Positions 50,729-60,406 of a stretch of DNA of 64,000 bases are shown piece after piece (positions within the stretch are counted from its first letter, which is position 1; each line of letters starts with the position of its first letter). The notes under the pieces were generated by a model. It had not been told where the DNA came from, ran no database searches, and saw only the letters and a program-made list of their open reading frames with translations. The position numbers were made by a program, and so were the translations under genes. Location of the stretch: assembly GCF_900101435.1 (NCBI RefSeq), contig NZ_FMZH01000003.1, positions 434,001-498,000 of the forward strand. The letters are read 5' to 3'. Source of the DNA: Pedobacter soli. GTDB lineage: Bacteria; Bacteroidota; Bacteroidia; Sphingobacteriales; Sphingobacteriaceae.

Positions 50729-50748
50729 AACCGCTCAACAATTCAATC

Positions 50749-52257
50749 ATGGATAAAAAAGTTAGAGTAAGATTTGCCCCAAGCCCAACAGGAGGTTTGC
50801 ATTTAGGTGGTGTGCGCACTGCCTTGTTCAATTATTTGTTCGCTAAAAAGAATAACGGAACTTTTGTACTTCGTGTAGAAGATACCGACCAGAACCGCTT
50901 TGTAGCCGGTGCAGAAGAATATATTGTAAATTGTTTAAACTGGTGTGGCATTACGCCTGATGAAAGTCCGGCAAACCCGGGCAGCTATGGCCCATACCGC
51001 CAAAGTGAGCGCAAACCCAGCTACCGCAAATTTGCCGAGCAGTTAATCAACGATGGTTATGCCTATTATGCTTTCGATACCCCCGAAGAGCTGGATGCAA
51101 AGCGTAAAGATATTCCTAATTTTCAGTATGGACAGGCTACGCGCATGCAAATGCGTAACTCGTTAACGCTTACAGTTAACGAAGTAGAAGATTTACTGGC
51201 GGCTAAAGTGCCCTATGTGATCCGCATTAAGGTGCCTGCCGATGAGGTGGTGTATTTTAACGATTTAATCCGCGGCGATGTGAGTTTCGAAACTTCGCTG
51301 GTTGATGATAAAGTTTTATTGAAAGCAGACGGTATGCCTACCTATCATTTAGCTGTTGTGGTTGATGATAAAGCTATGGAAATTAGCCATGCTTTTAGGG
51401 GCGAAGAATGGTTGCCATCTGCTCCGGTTCATATTTTGCTTTGGAAATATTTAGGCTGGGAGGCCGATATGCCGGCATGGGCGCATTTACCTTTAATTTT
51501 AAAACCCGATGGACATGGAAAACTGAGCAAACGCGATGGCGACCGCTTAGGTTTTCCGGTTTATGCCATGAACTGGACCGACCCTAAAACAGGCGATGTA
51601 ACCAAAGGCTTTAAAGAAATGGGTTTTATGCCCGAAGCTTTTATCAATATGCTGGCCCTTTTAGGTTGGAATGATGGTACAGATCAGGAGATATTCTCGT
51701 TAAAAGAACTCGAAGAAAAATTCTCGGTAGAAAGAATCAGTAAGGCTGGTGCAAAATTCGATTTCGAGAAAGCAAAATGGTATAACCACGAGTGGATTAA
51801 AGCACAAAGTGCTGAGCGTTTGGCAGCAGGGGTGAAAGCAGAACTTGAAAAAGCAGGTGTTGCAGTTAACGACGAAGCTTTCTTAAATACCGTTATCGAT
51901 TTAATTAAAGATCGCTGTACTTTATTGCCCGATTTTGTGGCACAGAGCAGCTACTTTTTTGCTTCGCCCGCTGAGTATGATGTAAATTCGGTAAAACCGA
52001 AGTGGACTTCAGAAAAAGCAGCGTTTTTTAATACTTTTGCTGAGAATTTAACCCTTACAGATGCCGTAGCGGCCGAAACAGCTTTTAAAGCCTTGGCCGA
52101 AGAAAAAGGATTTAAACCGGGCGAATTGATGTTGCCTTTCCGCATTATGCTGGTTGGCGGTAAATTTGGTCCGGGTGTTTTCGATATCGCACTATTATTA
52201 GGCGTTGATGAAACTAAGGCAAGAATCGAGAAAGCGATTGCTGTATTTAATAGTTAG
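50749..52257 (+). CDS. gltX: Glutamyl-tRNA synthetase
   Basis: A 502-residue class I aminoacyl-tRNA synthetase charging tRNA-Glu. The HIGH-type motif is FAPSPTGGLHLGGVRTAL (~8-25), and the KMSKS-type motif is KLSKRDG (~258). The anticodon-binding domain fills the C-terminal third. The length is normal. Confidence 0.97.
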   Translation: MDKKVRVRFAPSPTGGLHLGGVRTALFNYLFAKKNNGTFVLRVEDTDQNRFVAGAEEYIVNCLNWCGITPDESPANPGSYGPYRQSERKPSYRKFAEQLINDGYAYYAFDTPEELDAKRKDIPNFQYGQATRMQMRNSLTLTVNEVEDLLAAKVPYVIRIKVPADEVVYFNDLIRGDVSFETSLVDDKVLLKADGMPTYHLAVVVDDKAMEISHAFRGEEWLPSAPVHILLWKYLGWEADMPAWAHLPLILKPDGHGKLSKRDGDRLGFPVYAMNWTDPKTGDVTKGFKEMGFMPEAFINMLALLGWNDGTDQEIFSLKELEEKFSVERISKAGAKFDFEKAKWYNHEWIKAQSAERLAAGVKAELEKAGVAVNDEAFLNTVIDLIKDRCTLLPDFVAQSSYFFASPAEYDVNSVKPKWTSEKAAFFNTFAENLTLTDAVAAETAFKALAEEKGFKPGELMLPFRIMLVGGKFGPGVFDIALLLGVDETKARIEKAIAVFNS

Positions 52258-52267
52258 CCTTTTTAAT

Positions 52268-52331
52268 AATTGAATTTTGAATGCGCGAATGTTTAAAAGA
52301 AAGCTCCTGTTTAGGCATTCAAAATTCAATT
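52268..52331. repeat. 17-bp perfect inverted repeat after gltX
   Basis: AATTGAATTTTGAATGC (52268-52284) and its exact reverse complement (52315-52331) with a 30-nt loop. It may end gltX transcription or be a dispersed element. Confidence 0.7.
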
Positions 52332-52432
52332 ACCTTCCATTTTTTTGCTACTTACTTCACCAAAAAATATTTCTACATTAGTATAACAATTTTTGATAGA
52401 TCAGGTTAATCATTAAAATAAAAATATAAACT

Positions 52433-53272
52433 ATGCAGTGGTTTGGTAAAGGCAGTAACAACGTAGAAGATGGCAGAAGTGGCGGTGGTAAAACCGCACT
52501 GGGTGGCGGGATAGGTATTATCATTGTGGTGCTGGGTTTAATATTCGGTAAGGATCTAACAGGGGTTGTAAATCAGCTGCCGGCCACTACCGGTACCGAA
52601 GAAGTTAAGCAGGGCGTACCAGCTAATGATGCGCAGGCACAATTTGTTTCGGGAGTATTAGAATCGACCGAGCAGGTTTGGGATGCCGAGTTTAAAGCAA
52701 TGGGTAAGGAGTACGAATACCCTAAACTGCGTCTTTTTAGAGATGGCGTACAAACCGCCTGTGGTTATGCACAATCGAATGTTGGGCCATTCTATTGCCC
52801 TGGCGATCATAAAGTATATATCGACTTATCTTTTTACGACGAATTGAAAAACCGTTTCGGTGCAGCTGGCGATTTCGCACAAGCTTATGTAATAGCACAC
52901 GAAGTTGGTCATCATGTGCAGAATTTGCTGGGTATTTCGGCTAAATTAGATGAAGCGCGCGGACAGGTAAGTAAAACGGAATACAACCGCCTATCGGTTA
53001 AATTAGAGTTACAGGCCGATTTCTTTGCCGGCCTTTGGGCGCATAATGCTCAAAACCTGAAAGATTTTAAATTAGACGCCGGCGATATTGAAGAAGCTTT
53101 AACGGCTGCCAACGCCATTGGCGATGATAAGTTACAGAAACAGGCAACAGGCGAAGTACAGCCCGATTCTTTTACCCACGGTACCTCGGCACAACGCATG
53201 TACTGGTTTAAAAAAGGCTTCGAAACAGGAGACATCAGGCAGGGAGATACCTTTAATTCAAATAATTTATAA
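52433..53272 (+). CDS. YpfJ/KPN_02809-type neutral zinc metallopeptidase
   Basis: A 279-residue protein with a single membrane segment (~25-45) after a Gly-rich start, and the zinc site VIAHEVGHHVQNLLG (HExxH, ~156). Two Cys (TACGYAQ, FYCPGD) may form a disulfide in the external domain. It is a membrane-anchored peptidase of unknown substrate. Confidence 0.92.
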   Translation: MQWFGKGSNNVEDGRSGGGKTALGGGIGIIIVVLGLIFGKDLTGVVNQLPATTGTEEVKQGVPANDAQAQFVSGVLESTEQVWDAEFKAMGKEYEYPKLRLFRDGVQTACGYAQSNVGPFYCPGDHKVYIDLSFYDELKNRFGAAGDFAQAYVIAHEVGHHVQNLLGISAKLDEARGQVSKTEYNRLSVKLELQADFFAGLWAHNAQNLKDFKLDAGDIEEALTAANAIGDDKLQKQATGEVQPDSFTHGTSAQRMYWFKKGFETGDIRQGDTFNSNNL

Positions 53273-53376
53273 AAATTTAAAACCTTTTGTAAAAGCTGTT
53301 GTTTGTTTACAGTTAAGGAGATTCTTATCTCCCGACCAAACATAATTATCCCGGCTTCTTATTTGTTTAATAAAGA

Positions 53377-54510
53377 ATGATCCTTATAGTTGATGACAGG
53401 CCTGAAAACCTGATCTCGTTACAGAAAGTACTACAGGCGCACAATTTTGAGGTTGATACCGCATCATCTGGTGAAGAGGCGCTAAAAAAAGTCCTGAAAA
53501 ATAATTACGTCCTGATTATCTTAGATGTTCAAATGCCCGATATGGATGGCTTTGAAGTGGCAGAAGCTATTTCGGGCTTTAGTAAGGCAAAAGATACCGC
53601 TATTATATTTCTATCGGCCGTTAATACCGAACTCAAATTCATTACAAAAGGTTACCTGAGTGGCGGATTGGATTACATAACCAAACCTGTTGATATCAAC
53701 GTATTGTTGCTTAAAATCAAAACTTTTTACCGCATTTACGAGCAGAACAGAAAGCTGAATGAGGTGCAGGAAAAGCTTTTGGAAGAAATAGAATTCCGTA
53801 AGCAGGCCGAGCACAAAAAAGATGAGTTTATCAGTATTGCCAGTCATGAGTTAAAAACACCCTTAACCAGTGTAAAGGGCTATATCCAGTTGCTGCAGCG
53901 CAGTTTAAACCGCGATGATAAAACCATGGCGCAAAACCACCTCGAAAAAGCCAGCATCCAGCTCGAAAAACTTAATGATCTGATTGTCGATCTGCTCGAT
54001 ATTTCTAAAATCGAAAGCGGTAAGATGAAGTTTAACATGAAAAGCTTTTGTGCCGATAACATGGTAAACAATGCCATCGAGATGTTGCAGCAATCTAATC
54101 CCGACTTTAAAATTACCAAGCTGGGCCAAACCCACGAAATGATTTTTGGCGATGAAATCAGGCTCGAGCAGGTGGTTATCAATTTCATTACCAATGCCAT
54201 TAAATATGCTCCGGGCACCAACCAGGTTAATGTTACCATTAATATAAAAGATGGGAAACTGTACCTGGCGGTTAAAGATTTTGGCATCGGCATTTCGAAA
54301 GAGCAGCAAGAAAAAATATTCGATAAATTTTACCGCGTTGAAGAAAATAGCAACCGTTTTAATGGTCTGGGCATAGGTTTATATATCTGCTCGGAAATTA
54401 TAAACCGGCATGGCGGTAAAATTGGGGTAAATAGTGTACCCGATGAGGGCTCTGAATTTTATTTCATTATCCCCATCACCGAAGAAGAAATTGTAAAGAA
54501 CCAGATCTAA
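53377..54510 (+). CDS. REC-histidine kinase
   Basis: A 377-residue cytoplasmic protein with an N-terminal REC domain (Asp in LIILDVQMPDMDG, ~52), a helical linker, HisKA (His ~157 in SIASHELKTPLTS) and HATPase (NAIKYAP, DFGIGIS, GLGIGLYIC). The REC input lets another kinase set its activity. It is first in a six-gene signalling run, 18 nt before the hybrid kinase. Confidence 0.93.
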   Translation: MILIVDDRPENLISLQKVLQAHNFEVDTASSGEEALKKVLKNNYVLIILDVQMPDMDGFEVAEAISGFSKAKDTAIIFLSAVNTELKFITKGYLSGGLDYITKPVDINVLLLKIKTFYRIYEQNRKLNEVQEKLLEEIEFRKQAEHKKDEFISIASHELKTPLTSVKGYIQLLQRSLNRDDKTMAQNHLEKASIQLEKLNDLIVDLLDISKIESGKMKFNMKSFCADNMVNNAIEMLQQSNPDFKITKLGQTHEMIFGDEIRLEQVVINFITNAIKYAPGTNQVNVTINIKDGKLYLAVKDFGIGISKEQQEKIFDKFYRVEENSNRFNGLGIGLYICSEIINRHGGKIGVNSVPDEGSEFYFIIPITEEEIVKNQI

Positions 54511-54528
54511 TTAGTTTTATTCCCCATA

Positions 54529-57500
54529 ATGAAAACAACACTTAAAAATAATCTGCGTTTAGGCCTGGGCCTGTCGTTGATTATTCTGTTCATCAGTTCG
54601 CTGGCTTCTTATACCAGTATCAGCAACCTCATTAAAAGTACCGAGCTGGTAAAACACAGCGACGAGGTGATTTTAAGTGCCGAAGGCGTAATTTCTACCT
54701 TAAAAGATGCCGAAACCGGCCAACGGGGATACCTTTTAACGGGCAACAAGATCTTTTTAACTCCATATTACGGCGCTACTGATACCGCCATGAATGCGTT
54801 GAGCAAGTTGCAGGTATTAACAAAAGACAATCCAAACCAGCAAAAAAATATTAAAGCATTGAGGGATATCATGTCGCGCAGACTGAGTATCATTACCTCA
54901 ACTATTGAAATTAAATCGCTTGGCGGCCAGATAGATCCAACTGTGCTTTTGCAGGGCAAGACTTATATGGATCAGGCCAGAGCAGCTGTGTCAAGGATGG
55001 TAAGCGAGGAGAAGAGTTTGTTAGAGCGCCGCACCATCGAACTAAATAAACTGACTTCTTATACGCCACTCTTAATTTTGGTAGCCGCTTTGCTGGCGGT
55101 GTTGATTACCCTGTTTTTTTACCGAAAAGTGTCGATCGATTTTGATGAACGTGTTAAGCTTCAGCAAGAAATTGAGAATAAAAAACATGAAATGGAAAAA
55201 CGCATAACGGCCATTAAAGAAATTGCACACCAGATTTCAAATGGCAACTATGGCGTACGGCTTGATAGCCAGAGTCGGGATGATTTGGGTGAACTGTCCG
55301 AATCGTTAAATACCATGTCGACCTCTTTAAAAAAATCTTTCGATACCCTCGAAGAAAACGAATGGCTGCAAACGGGGGTAGCCAATTTAAACGTTAAAAT
55401 GGTTGGCGAAAAGGATGTTTTTCACCTGGCCGAAGATATTATTGCATTTTTAGCTAACTATACCAAAAGCCAGATTGGCGCCTTATATCTTTTTAAAGAT
55501 GACGGATACCTGCATTTAAAGGGACAATATGCTTTACAGGGACAAAATTTAACGCAGACGCTGGAAATTGGGCAGGGGTTGATTGGACAGGCGGTAAAAT
55601 CGGGTAAGCCTATTCTATTGGACGATGTTCCGCAAAACGAACTGACCATTACCCACGCCACGGGGAATATTAAACCCGCACAATTAATTGTGTTGCCGAT
55701 TATCAGAAACGAGATTTCGATTGGAGGCCTTGAGCTGGGCACCATTGGTAAATACACTGATTTGCAGTTACACTTTTTAAACCTGGTATCTTCTGATGTT
55801 GGTACAGCACTTTTAGGCGCTCAGAACCGTCAGAAATTGCAGCAGTTGCTGGAAGAAACACAGGCCCAGTCAGAAGAATTGCAGGTACAGCACAACGAGC
55901 TGGAAGGTTTAAATGCCGAGCTCGAGGCACAGGCGCAGAAACTTCAGGCAAGCGAAGAAGAACTGCGCGTACAACAGGAAGAGTTGTTGCAAAGCAATCA
56001 AGAGCTCGAAGAAAGAAGCAGTTTACTCGAAGAGAAAAATGAACTGATTGAGGAACGTAATGTAGAAATCCAGCAAAAGGCTGAAGCTTTGGAGTTGAGT
56101 ACCCGGTACAAATCAGAGTTTTTGGCCAATATGTCGCACGAGTTGAGAACCCCGCTCAATTCGATCTTACTTTTATCGAGGTTAATGGCCGAAAATGAAA
56201 GCATGGATCGCGAGCATCAGGAATATGCTGAGGTGATTCAAAGCTCCGGACAAGGCTTATTAAGTCTGATCGATGAGATTTTAGATCTTTCTAAAATTGA
56301 AGCCGGTAAAATGGAGCTCGATCGAACCAACGTTAAGGTTGACGATATTGTGTTGAATATGCGCTCGCTCTTTAGCCCTTTGGCCAAAGAAAAAAACTTA
56401 ACTTTCGAAATAGCGCAATCGGCAGCAGTACCTGAATTTTTCCATACCGATAAAATGCGCTTAGAGCAGATTATAAAAAACCTGTTGTCGAACGCCATTA
56501 AGTTTACTACCGTGGGGGCTGTAACCTTATCTGTCGAAAAAAATGAGAAGCTGGCTGCCCTTGAATTTAAGGTTACCGATACCGGCGTGGGTATTGCACC
56601 CGAAAAACAAGGTATGGTGTTTGAAGCCTTTCAGCAGGCCGATGGGTCTACACGCCGTAAATTTGGTGGTACTGGTTTAGGGCTGTCTATCAGTCGTGAG
56701 CTGGCGAGGCTATTGGGTGGCTACATCGATTTAAAAAGTAAAGAAAACGAAGGCAGTATTTTCACTTTAACGTTACCTATTGATAAAAATAAAGGTTTTG
56801 ATGGTGTTATTGCTGCTTTAGATCAACCTGTTGCAGCAATTGCAGAACCGGCAGTTAAAAAGGCAAATCCTTTAACGGTGGCCAATATTCCACAGGAAAT
56901 TGAAGACGATAGAGCTAACATCCAACCCGATGATAAAGTAATTTTGATTGTAGAGGATGATACGCCTTTTGCCAAAACCTTGTTAGATTTTACCCGCAAA
57001 AGAAATTACAAAGGTTTAGTGGCTGTGCGTGGCGATGTGGGTATTGAAATGGCTAAAACCTATAAACCACTGGCCATATTGCTCGATATTCAGCTGCCGG
57101 TAAAAGATGGGTGGCAGGTAATGGAAGAGTTGAAGTCAGATCCCTCAACACGACCAATTCCGGTGCATATCATGTCTTCTTTACAGGTGAAAAAGGAGAG
57201 CCTGCTTAAAGGCGCGGTAGATTTTATCAATAAACCTTTCGCTTTTGAGCACATGCAGGAGATTTTTACCAAGCTGGAGCATGCGCTTAGCCGTCACCCT
57301 AAAAAGGTGCTCATTGTTGAGGAAAACGAACAACACGCCAAAGCTTTAAGCTACTTTTTAAGCAATTTTAATATCCAGACAGAGATTGTAAATCAGGTAA
57401 ACGAAAGTGTTTCTGCCTTACACAAACCAGAGGTAAATTGTGTTATCCTGGATATGGGTATTCCGGATAAACATGCTTACGAAACACTCGAGGTAGTGAA

Positions 57501-58116
57501 AAAGACCCCCGGTTTAGAAAATCTGCCGATTATTATTTTTACCGGTAAAAACCTTTCGAAAGGCGAAGAAAACCGCATTAAGCAATATGCCGATTCAATT
57601 GTGGTGAAAACGGCGCACTCTTATCAGCGCATTTTAGACGAAGCGGGATTGTTTTTACACCTGGTTGAAGAAAAAAATAAGGAAAAAACCAAAACGCCTA
57701 AAAAATTCTCAGAATTGCAGGATGTGCTTAAAGGAAAAACAGTTTTAGTAGCTGATGACGATGTGCGTAATATTTTTTCGTTAACCAAGATGCTGGAGCA
57801 ACATCAGATGAAAGTTTTGGCGGCTACAGATGGGAAAGAAGCACTTAAGCTGCTGAACGAGAACGCCGATGTAGATGTGGTGCTGATGGATATGATGATG
57901 CCGGAGCTGGATGGTTACGAAACCACAACAGCCATCAGGCAGGATCTGAAATACCGTAACCTGCCTATATTGGCCGTAACCGCAAAGGCCATGATGGGCG
58001 ACCGAGAAAAATGTATTGCTGCCGGCGCATCCGACTATATCAGTAAACCGGTAGATATGGATCAGCTGATCTCATTATTGCGCGTTTGGCTATACGAAAA
58101 TCACCATAAATCATAA
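54529..58116 (+). CDS. CHASE3-HAMP-GAF hybrid histidine kinase with three REC domains
   Basis: A 1195-residue kinase. The order is membrane segment (~12-32), CHASE3 sensor (DAETGQRGYLLTG, ~65), membrane segment (~177-197), HAMP, GAF (~285-430), a Glu/Gln-rich coiled coil (~435-525), HisKA (His ~537), HATPase (~590-760), then REC1 (Asp ~852), REC2 (Asp ~975) and REC3 (Asp ~1121). REC2 has EEN in the acidic pocket where EDD/DD is usual. This design allows internal phosphorelay and branching to the small REC proteins downstream. Confidence 0.94.
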   Translation: MKTTLKNNLRLGLGLSLIILFISSLASYTSISNLIKSTELVKHSDEVILSAEGVISTLKDAETGQRGYLLTGNKIFLTPYYGATDTAMNALSKLQVLTKDNPNQQKNIKALRDIMSRRLSIITSTIEIKSLGGQIDPTVLLQGKTYMDQARAAVSRMVSEEKSLLERRTIELNKLTSYTPLLILVAALLAVLITLFFYRKVSIDFDERVKLQQEIENKKHEMEKRITAIKEIAHQISNGNYGVRLDSQSRDDLGELSESLNTMSTSLKKSFDTLEENEWLQTGVANLNVKMVGEKDVFHLAEDIIAFLANYTKSQIGALYLFKDDGYLHLKGQYALQGQNLTQTLEIGQGLIGQAVKSGKPILLDDVPQNELTITHATGNIKPAQLIVLPIIRNEISIGGLELGTIGKYTDLQLHFLNLVSSDVGTALLGAQNRQKLQQLLEETQAQSEELQVQHNELEGLNAELEAQAQKLQASEEELRVQQEELLQSNQELEERSSLLEEKNELIEERNVEIQQKAEALELSTRYKSEFLANMSHELRTPLNSILLLSRLMAENESMDREHQEYAEVIQSSGQGLLSLIDEILDLSKIEAGKMELDRTNVKVDDIVLNMRSLFSPLAKEKNLTFEIAQSAAVPEFFHTDKMRLEQIIKNLLSNAIKFTTVGAVTLSVEKNEKLAALEFKVTDTGVGIAPEKQGMVFEAFQQADGSTRRKFGGTGLGLSISRELARLLGGYIDLKSKENEGSIFTLTLPIDKNKGFDGVIAALDQPVAAIAEPAVKKANPLTVANIPQEIEDDRANIQPDDKVILIVEDDTPFAKTLLDFTRKRNYKGLVAVRGDVGIEMAKTYKPLAILLDIQLPVKDGWQVMEELKSDPSTRPIPVHIMSSLQVKKESLLKGAVDFINKPFAFEHMQEIFTKLEHALSRHPKKVLIVEENEQHAKALSYFLSNFNIQTEIVNQVNESVSALHKPEVNCVILDMGIPDKHAYETLEVVKKTPGLENLPIIIFTGKNLSKGEENRIKQYADSIVVKTAHSYQRILDEAGLFLHLVEEKNKEKTKTPKKFSELQDVLKGKTVLVADDDVRNIFSLTKMLEQHQMKVLAATDGKEALKLLNENADVDVVLMDMMMPELDGYETTTAIRQDLKYRNLPILAVTAKAMMGDREKCIAAGASDYISKPVDMDQLISLLRVWLYENHHKS

Positions 58117-58132
58117 ACCATTTTAATTAGTT

Positions 58133-58504
58133 ATGCCTCAAAAATTAATCCTTATTATTGACGACGATAACAGAAACATTTTTGCCCTGAAAGCTGTTTT
58201 AAAGGCCAAAGGCTTCAATTGTTTGTCGGCCATAAGTGCGCATGAAGGTTTTTCCATCATGGAGCAACACGAAAATGTGGCCATCGTTTTAATGGATATG
58301 ATGATGCCCGATATGGATGGTTATCAGGCAATTGCCGCAATGAAAAAATCGGCTAAAATGCAAAATATACCTGTTTTGGCCGTAACTGCGCAGGCCATGG
58401 TTGGCGATAAAGAACGTTGCCTCAGTGCAGGTGCATCCGGTTATGTTTCAAAACCGATAAATGTTGATGAATTGTTATTGCAGATAGAAAAATTTACCAA
58501 TTAA
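58133..58504 (+). CDS. Single-domain response regulator
   Basis: A 123-residue REC-only protein with acidic pocket IIDDDNRN, phospho-Asp in VLMDMMMPDMDGY (~55), Thr in AVTAQ and Lys in SKPI. It closely resembles REC3 of the hybrid kinase just upstream, so it probably arose by duplication and shares its partner. It acts as a phosphate shuttle or sink. Confidence 0.94.
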   Translation: MPQKLILIIDDDNRNIFALKAVLKAKGFNCLSAISAHEGFSIMEQHENVAIVLMDMMMPDMDGYQAIAAMKKSAKMQNIPVLAVTAQAMVGDKERCLSAGASGYVSKPINVDELLLQIEKFTN

Positions 58505-58507
58505 ACA

Positions 58508-59326
58508 GTGATAAGTGAAGTGATAGATAACGAGCAGGTTGAGCTGTTGCTGAACGATGTTTTAGAAACTCATGGCTATGATTTTCTCGAATATTCGCAT
58601 GCTTCGATAAAAAGAAGGATTACCCGGCTCTATGCGCTCGATAGTTTTGTAAGCTTCGCAGAGTTCCGCTACACCGTAAAAACAGATAAACAGTATTTTA
58701 AGCGTTTTTTGGAGGAAATTACGGTTAATGTTACCGAAATGTTCCGTGATCCTTCGTTTTACAAAGCTTTGCGCAACGATGTGCTTCCCGTTTTAGGTAC
58801 CTATCCTTTCATCCGCATCTGGGTTGCAGGCTGCTCTACAGGCGAAGAGGCTTTTTCGCTGGCTATTTTGCTTAAGGAATTAAACCTGCTCAACAAATCG
58901 CTCATTTATGCTACAGATATTAATCCCTCGGTTTTAGAAAAGGCAAAAAAGGGCATGTTTCCTTTAAACTACCTGAAACAATATTCTGAAAATTACCTGC
59001 AATCGGGCGGAACTAAAGATTTTTCTACTTATTACACCGCAAACTATTCGCTGGCTAAATTTGATGAAAGTTTGAGCAGTAAAATGATCTTTTCTACCCA
59101 TAATCTGGTTTCTGATCATTCTTTTAACGAATTTCAGCTCATTTTGTGCCGGAACGTATTAATTTACTTTGATAAAGATCTACAGCATAAGGTTTTTAAC
59201 CTCTTCGATAACAGCATTGAAAATTTAGGCTACCTGGCGCTCGGGAGTAAAGAAAGTTTGGATTTTTGGCCCAAAGCCAAAGGCTATAAAAGGATTAAAC
59301 AGGAGAAAATATGGAGAAAACTGTAA
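58508..59326 (+). CDS. CheR-type methyltransferase
   Basis: A 272-residue SAM-dependent methyltransferase with a small N-terminal helical domain (IKRRITRLYALD) and the SAM motif IRIWVAGCSTGEEAFSLAI (~98). LILCRNVLIYFD (~216) is the family signature. The start is GTG at 58508, 3 nt after the previous stop. No chemoreceptor is encoded in the window, so the methylated target is unknown; kinase coiled coils are candidates. Confidence 0.92.
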   Translation: MISEVIDNEQVELLLNDVLETHGYDFLEYSHASIKRRITRLYALDSFVSFAEFRYTVKTDKQYFKRFLEEITVNVTEMFRDPSFYKALRNDVLPVLGTYPFIRIWVAGCSTGEEAFSLAILLKELNLLNKSLIYATDINPSVLEKAKKGMFPLNYLKQYSENYLQSGGTKDFSTYYTANYSLAKFDESLSSKMIFSTHNLVSDHSFNEFQLILCRNVLIYFDKDLQHKVFNLFDNSIENLGYLALGSKESLDFWPKAKGYKRIKQEKIWRKL

Positions 59327-59895
59327 ATAAAACCTCCTGTACTGCATTAATTATCGGGGGCTCGGCTGGTAGTTTAGATGTTTTGCTTGAAATTTTCCCT
59401 CAATTGAGCCAGAACCTGAATTTCCCCATTATACTGGTTGTACACCGTAAAGCCAGTAACGAATCGTTGCTTACCGATCTGATTAGAAACCGCACCTCGC
59501 TACTGGTTAGCGAAGCCGAAGAAAAAGAACTGTTAAAGGCTGGAAAAGTATTTATTGCACCTGCCGATTACCATATGCTCATTGAAGAAGATCATAGTAT
59601 TTCGCTCGATTATTCAGAAAAAATAAATTATTCCAGGCCATCAATAGATGTTACCTTTCAGTCTGCAGCTGAGGTCTTTAAATCGGGTCTGGTATGCATT
59701 TTGTTATCGGGTTCTAATGCCGATGGGGTAGAAGGACTAAAAAGTGTAAACAATTTTGGTGGTAGGGTGGTTATACAGAATCCAAATACGGCGATAATGC
59801 CGTATATGCCCCAGCAGGCGGTACTACAGGTCCAGCCGCATGAGGTTGTGGATGGCCACGATATGGCCACATATATAAATAAGTTGAACAATTAA
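59311..59895 (+). CDS. CheB-type methylesterase without REC domain
   Basis: A 194-residue methylesterase domain. The nucleophile is in IIGGSAGSLD (~19), His in LVVHRK (~45) and Asp in LLSGSNADGVEG (~138). The usual N-terminal REC domain is absent, so control must come from a partner. AGGAG before the ATG and a 16-nt overlap with cheR show translational coupling. Confidence 0.92.
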   Translation: MEKTVNKTSCTALIIGGSAGSLDVLLEIFPQLSQNLNFPIILVVHRKASNESLLTDLIRNRTSLLVSEAEEKELLKAGKVFIAPADYHMLIEEDHSISLDYSEKINYSRPSIDVTFQSAAEVFKSGLVCILLSGSNADGVEGLKSVNNFGGRVVIQNPNTAIMPYMPQQAVLQVQPHEVVDGHDMATYINKLNN

Positions 59896-59917
59896 TTTAC
59901 TTTTTCGGAGGTTAAAT

Positions 59918-60283
59918 ATGGCAGGTGTAAAGAAAGTATTTGTTTTTGATGATAACAGGGATATCCTTGATCTATGTACATTTATTTTAGAAGATGCTGG
60001 TTACGAAATCAAAACATCTGAAAACGCGAACGATATTGAGAAGCAAGTGGCAGAATATATGCCCGATTTAATTTTCATGGATAACTGGTTGCCCGATTTA
60101 GGCGGTATACAGGCTACAAAAGCATTAAAAAGCCATCCTGATTTAAAACACATTCCCGTGATTTACTTTTCGGCCAATAACGATATCTCTTCGCTGGCTG
60201 ATGAGGCCGGTGCCGATAGCTATTTATCGAAACCTTTTGATATTGCCGCATTGGAGGATATTGTGAAAAAACATTTGAGTTAG
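59918..60283 (+). CDS. Single-domain response regulator
   Basis: A 121-residue REC-only protein (VFVFDDNRDI, phospho-Asp in LIFMDNWLPD, Lys in LSKPFD). A good GGAGG ribosome site precedes the ATG. It is less like the hybrid kinase RECs than the 58133 protein and closes the signalling run. Confidence 0.93.
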   Translation: MAGVKKVFVFDDNRDILDLCTFILEDAGYEIKTSENANDIEKQVAEYMPDLIFMDNWLPDLGGIQATKALKSHPDLKHIPVIYFSANNDISSLADEAGADSYLSKPFDIAALEDIVKKHLS

Positions 60284-60298
60284 TGTTTCATTTCATTA

Positions 60299-60396
60299 TT
60301 AACCGCAAAGTACACAAAGACAAAACGCAAAGTACGCCAAGCCTTTTATATTAACTTCGTATGCTTTGCGAAACACTTCACGGCCTTTGCGGTTAA
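60299..60396. repeat. 12-bp inverted repeat between convergent genes
   Basis: TTAACCGCAAAG (60299-60310) and CTTTGCGGTTAA (60385-60396) flank a stretch with repeated GCAAAGTAC. It probably works as a two-way terminator or is a dispersed element. Confidence 0.6.
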
Positions 60397-60406
60397 AGTA
60401 CCTTGG

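Noticed and set aside
58508..59895. Chemotaxis operon
   Set aside because: cheR and cheB are present, but no MCP, cheA, cheW, cheY-motor or flagellar/gliding gene is near.
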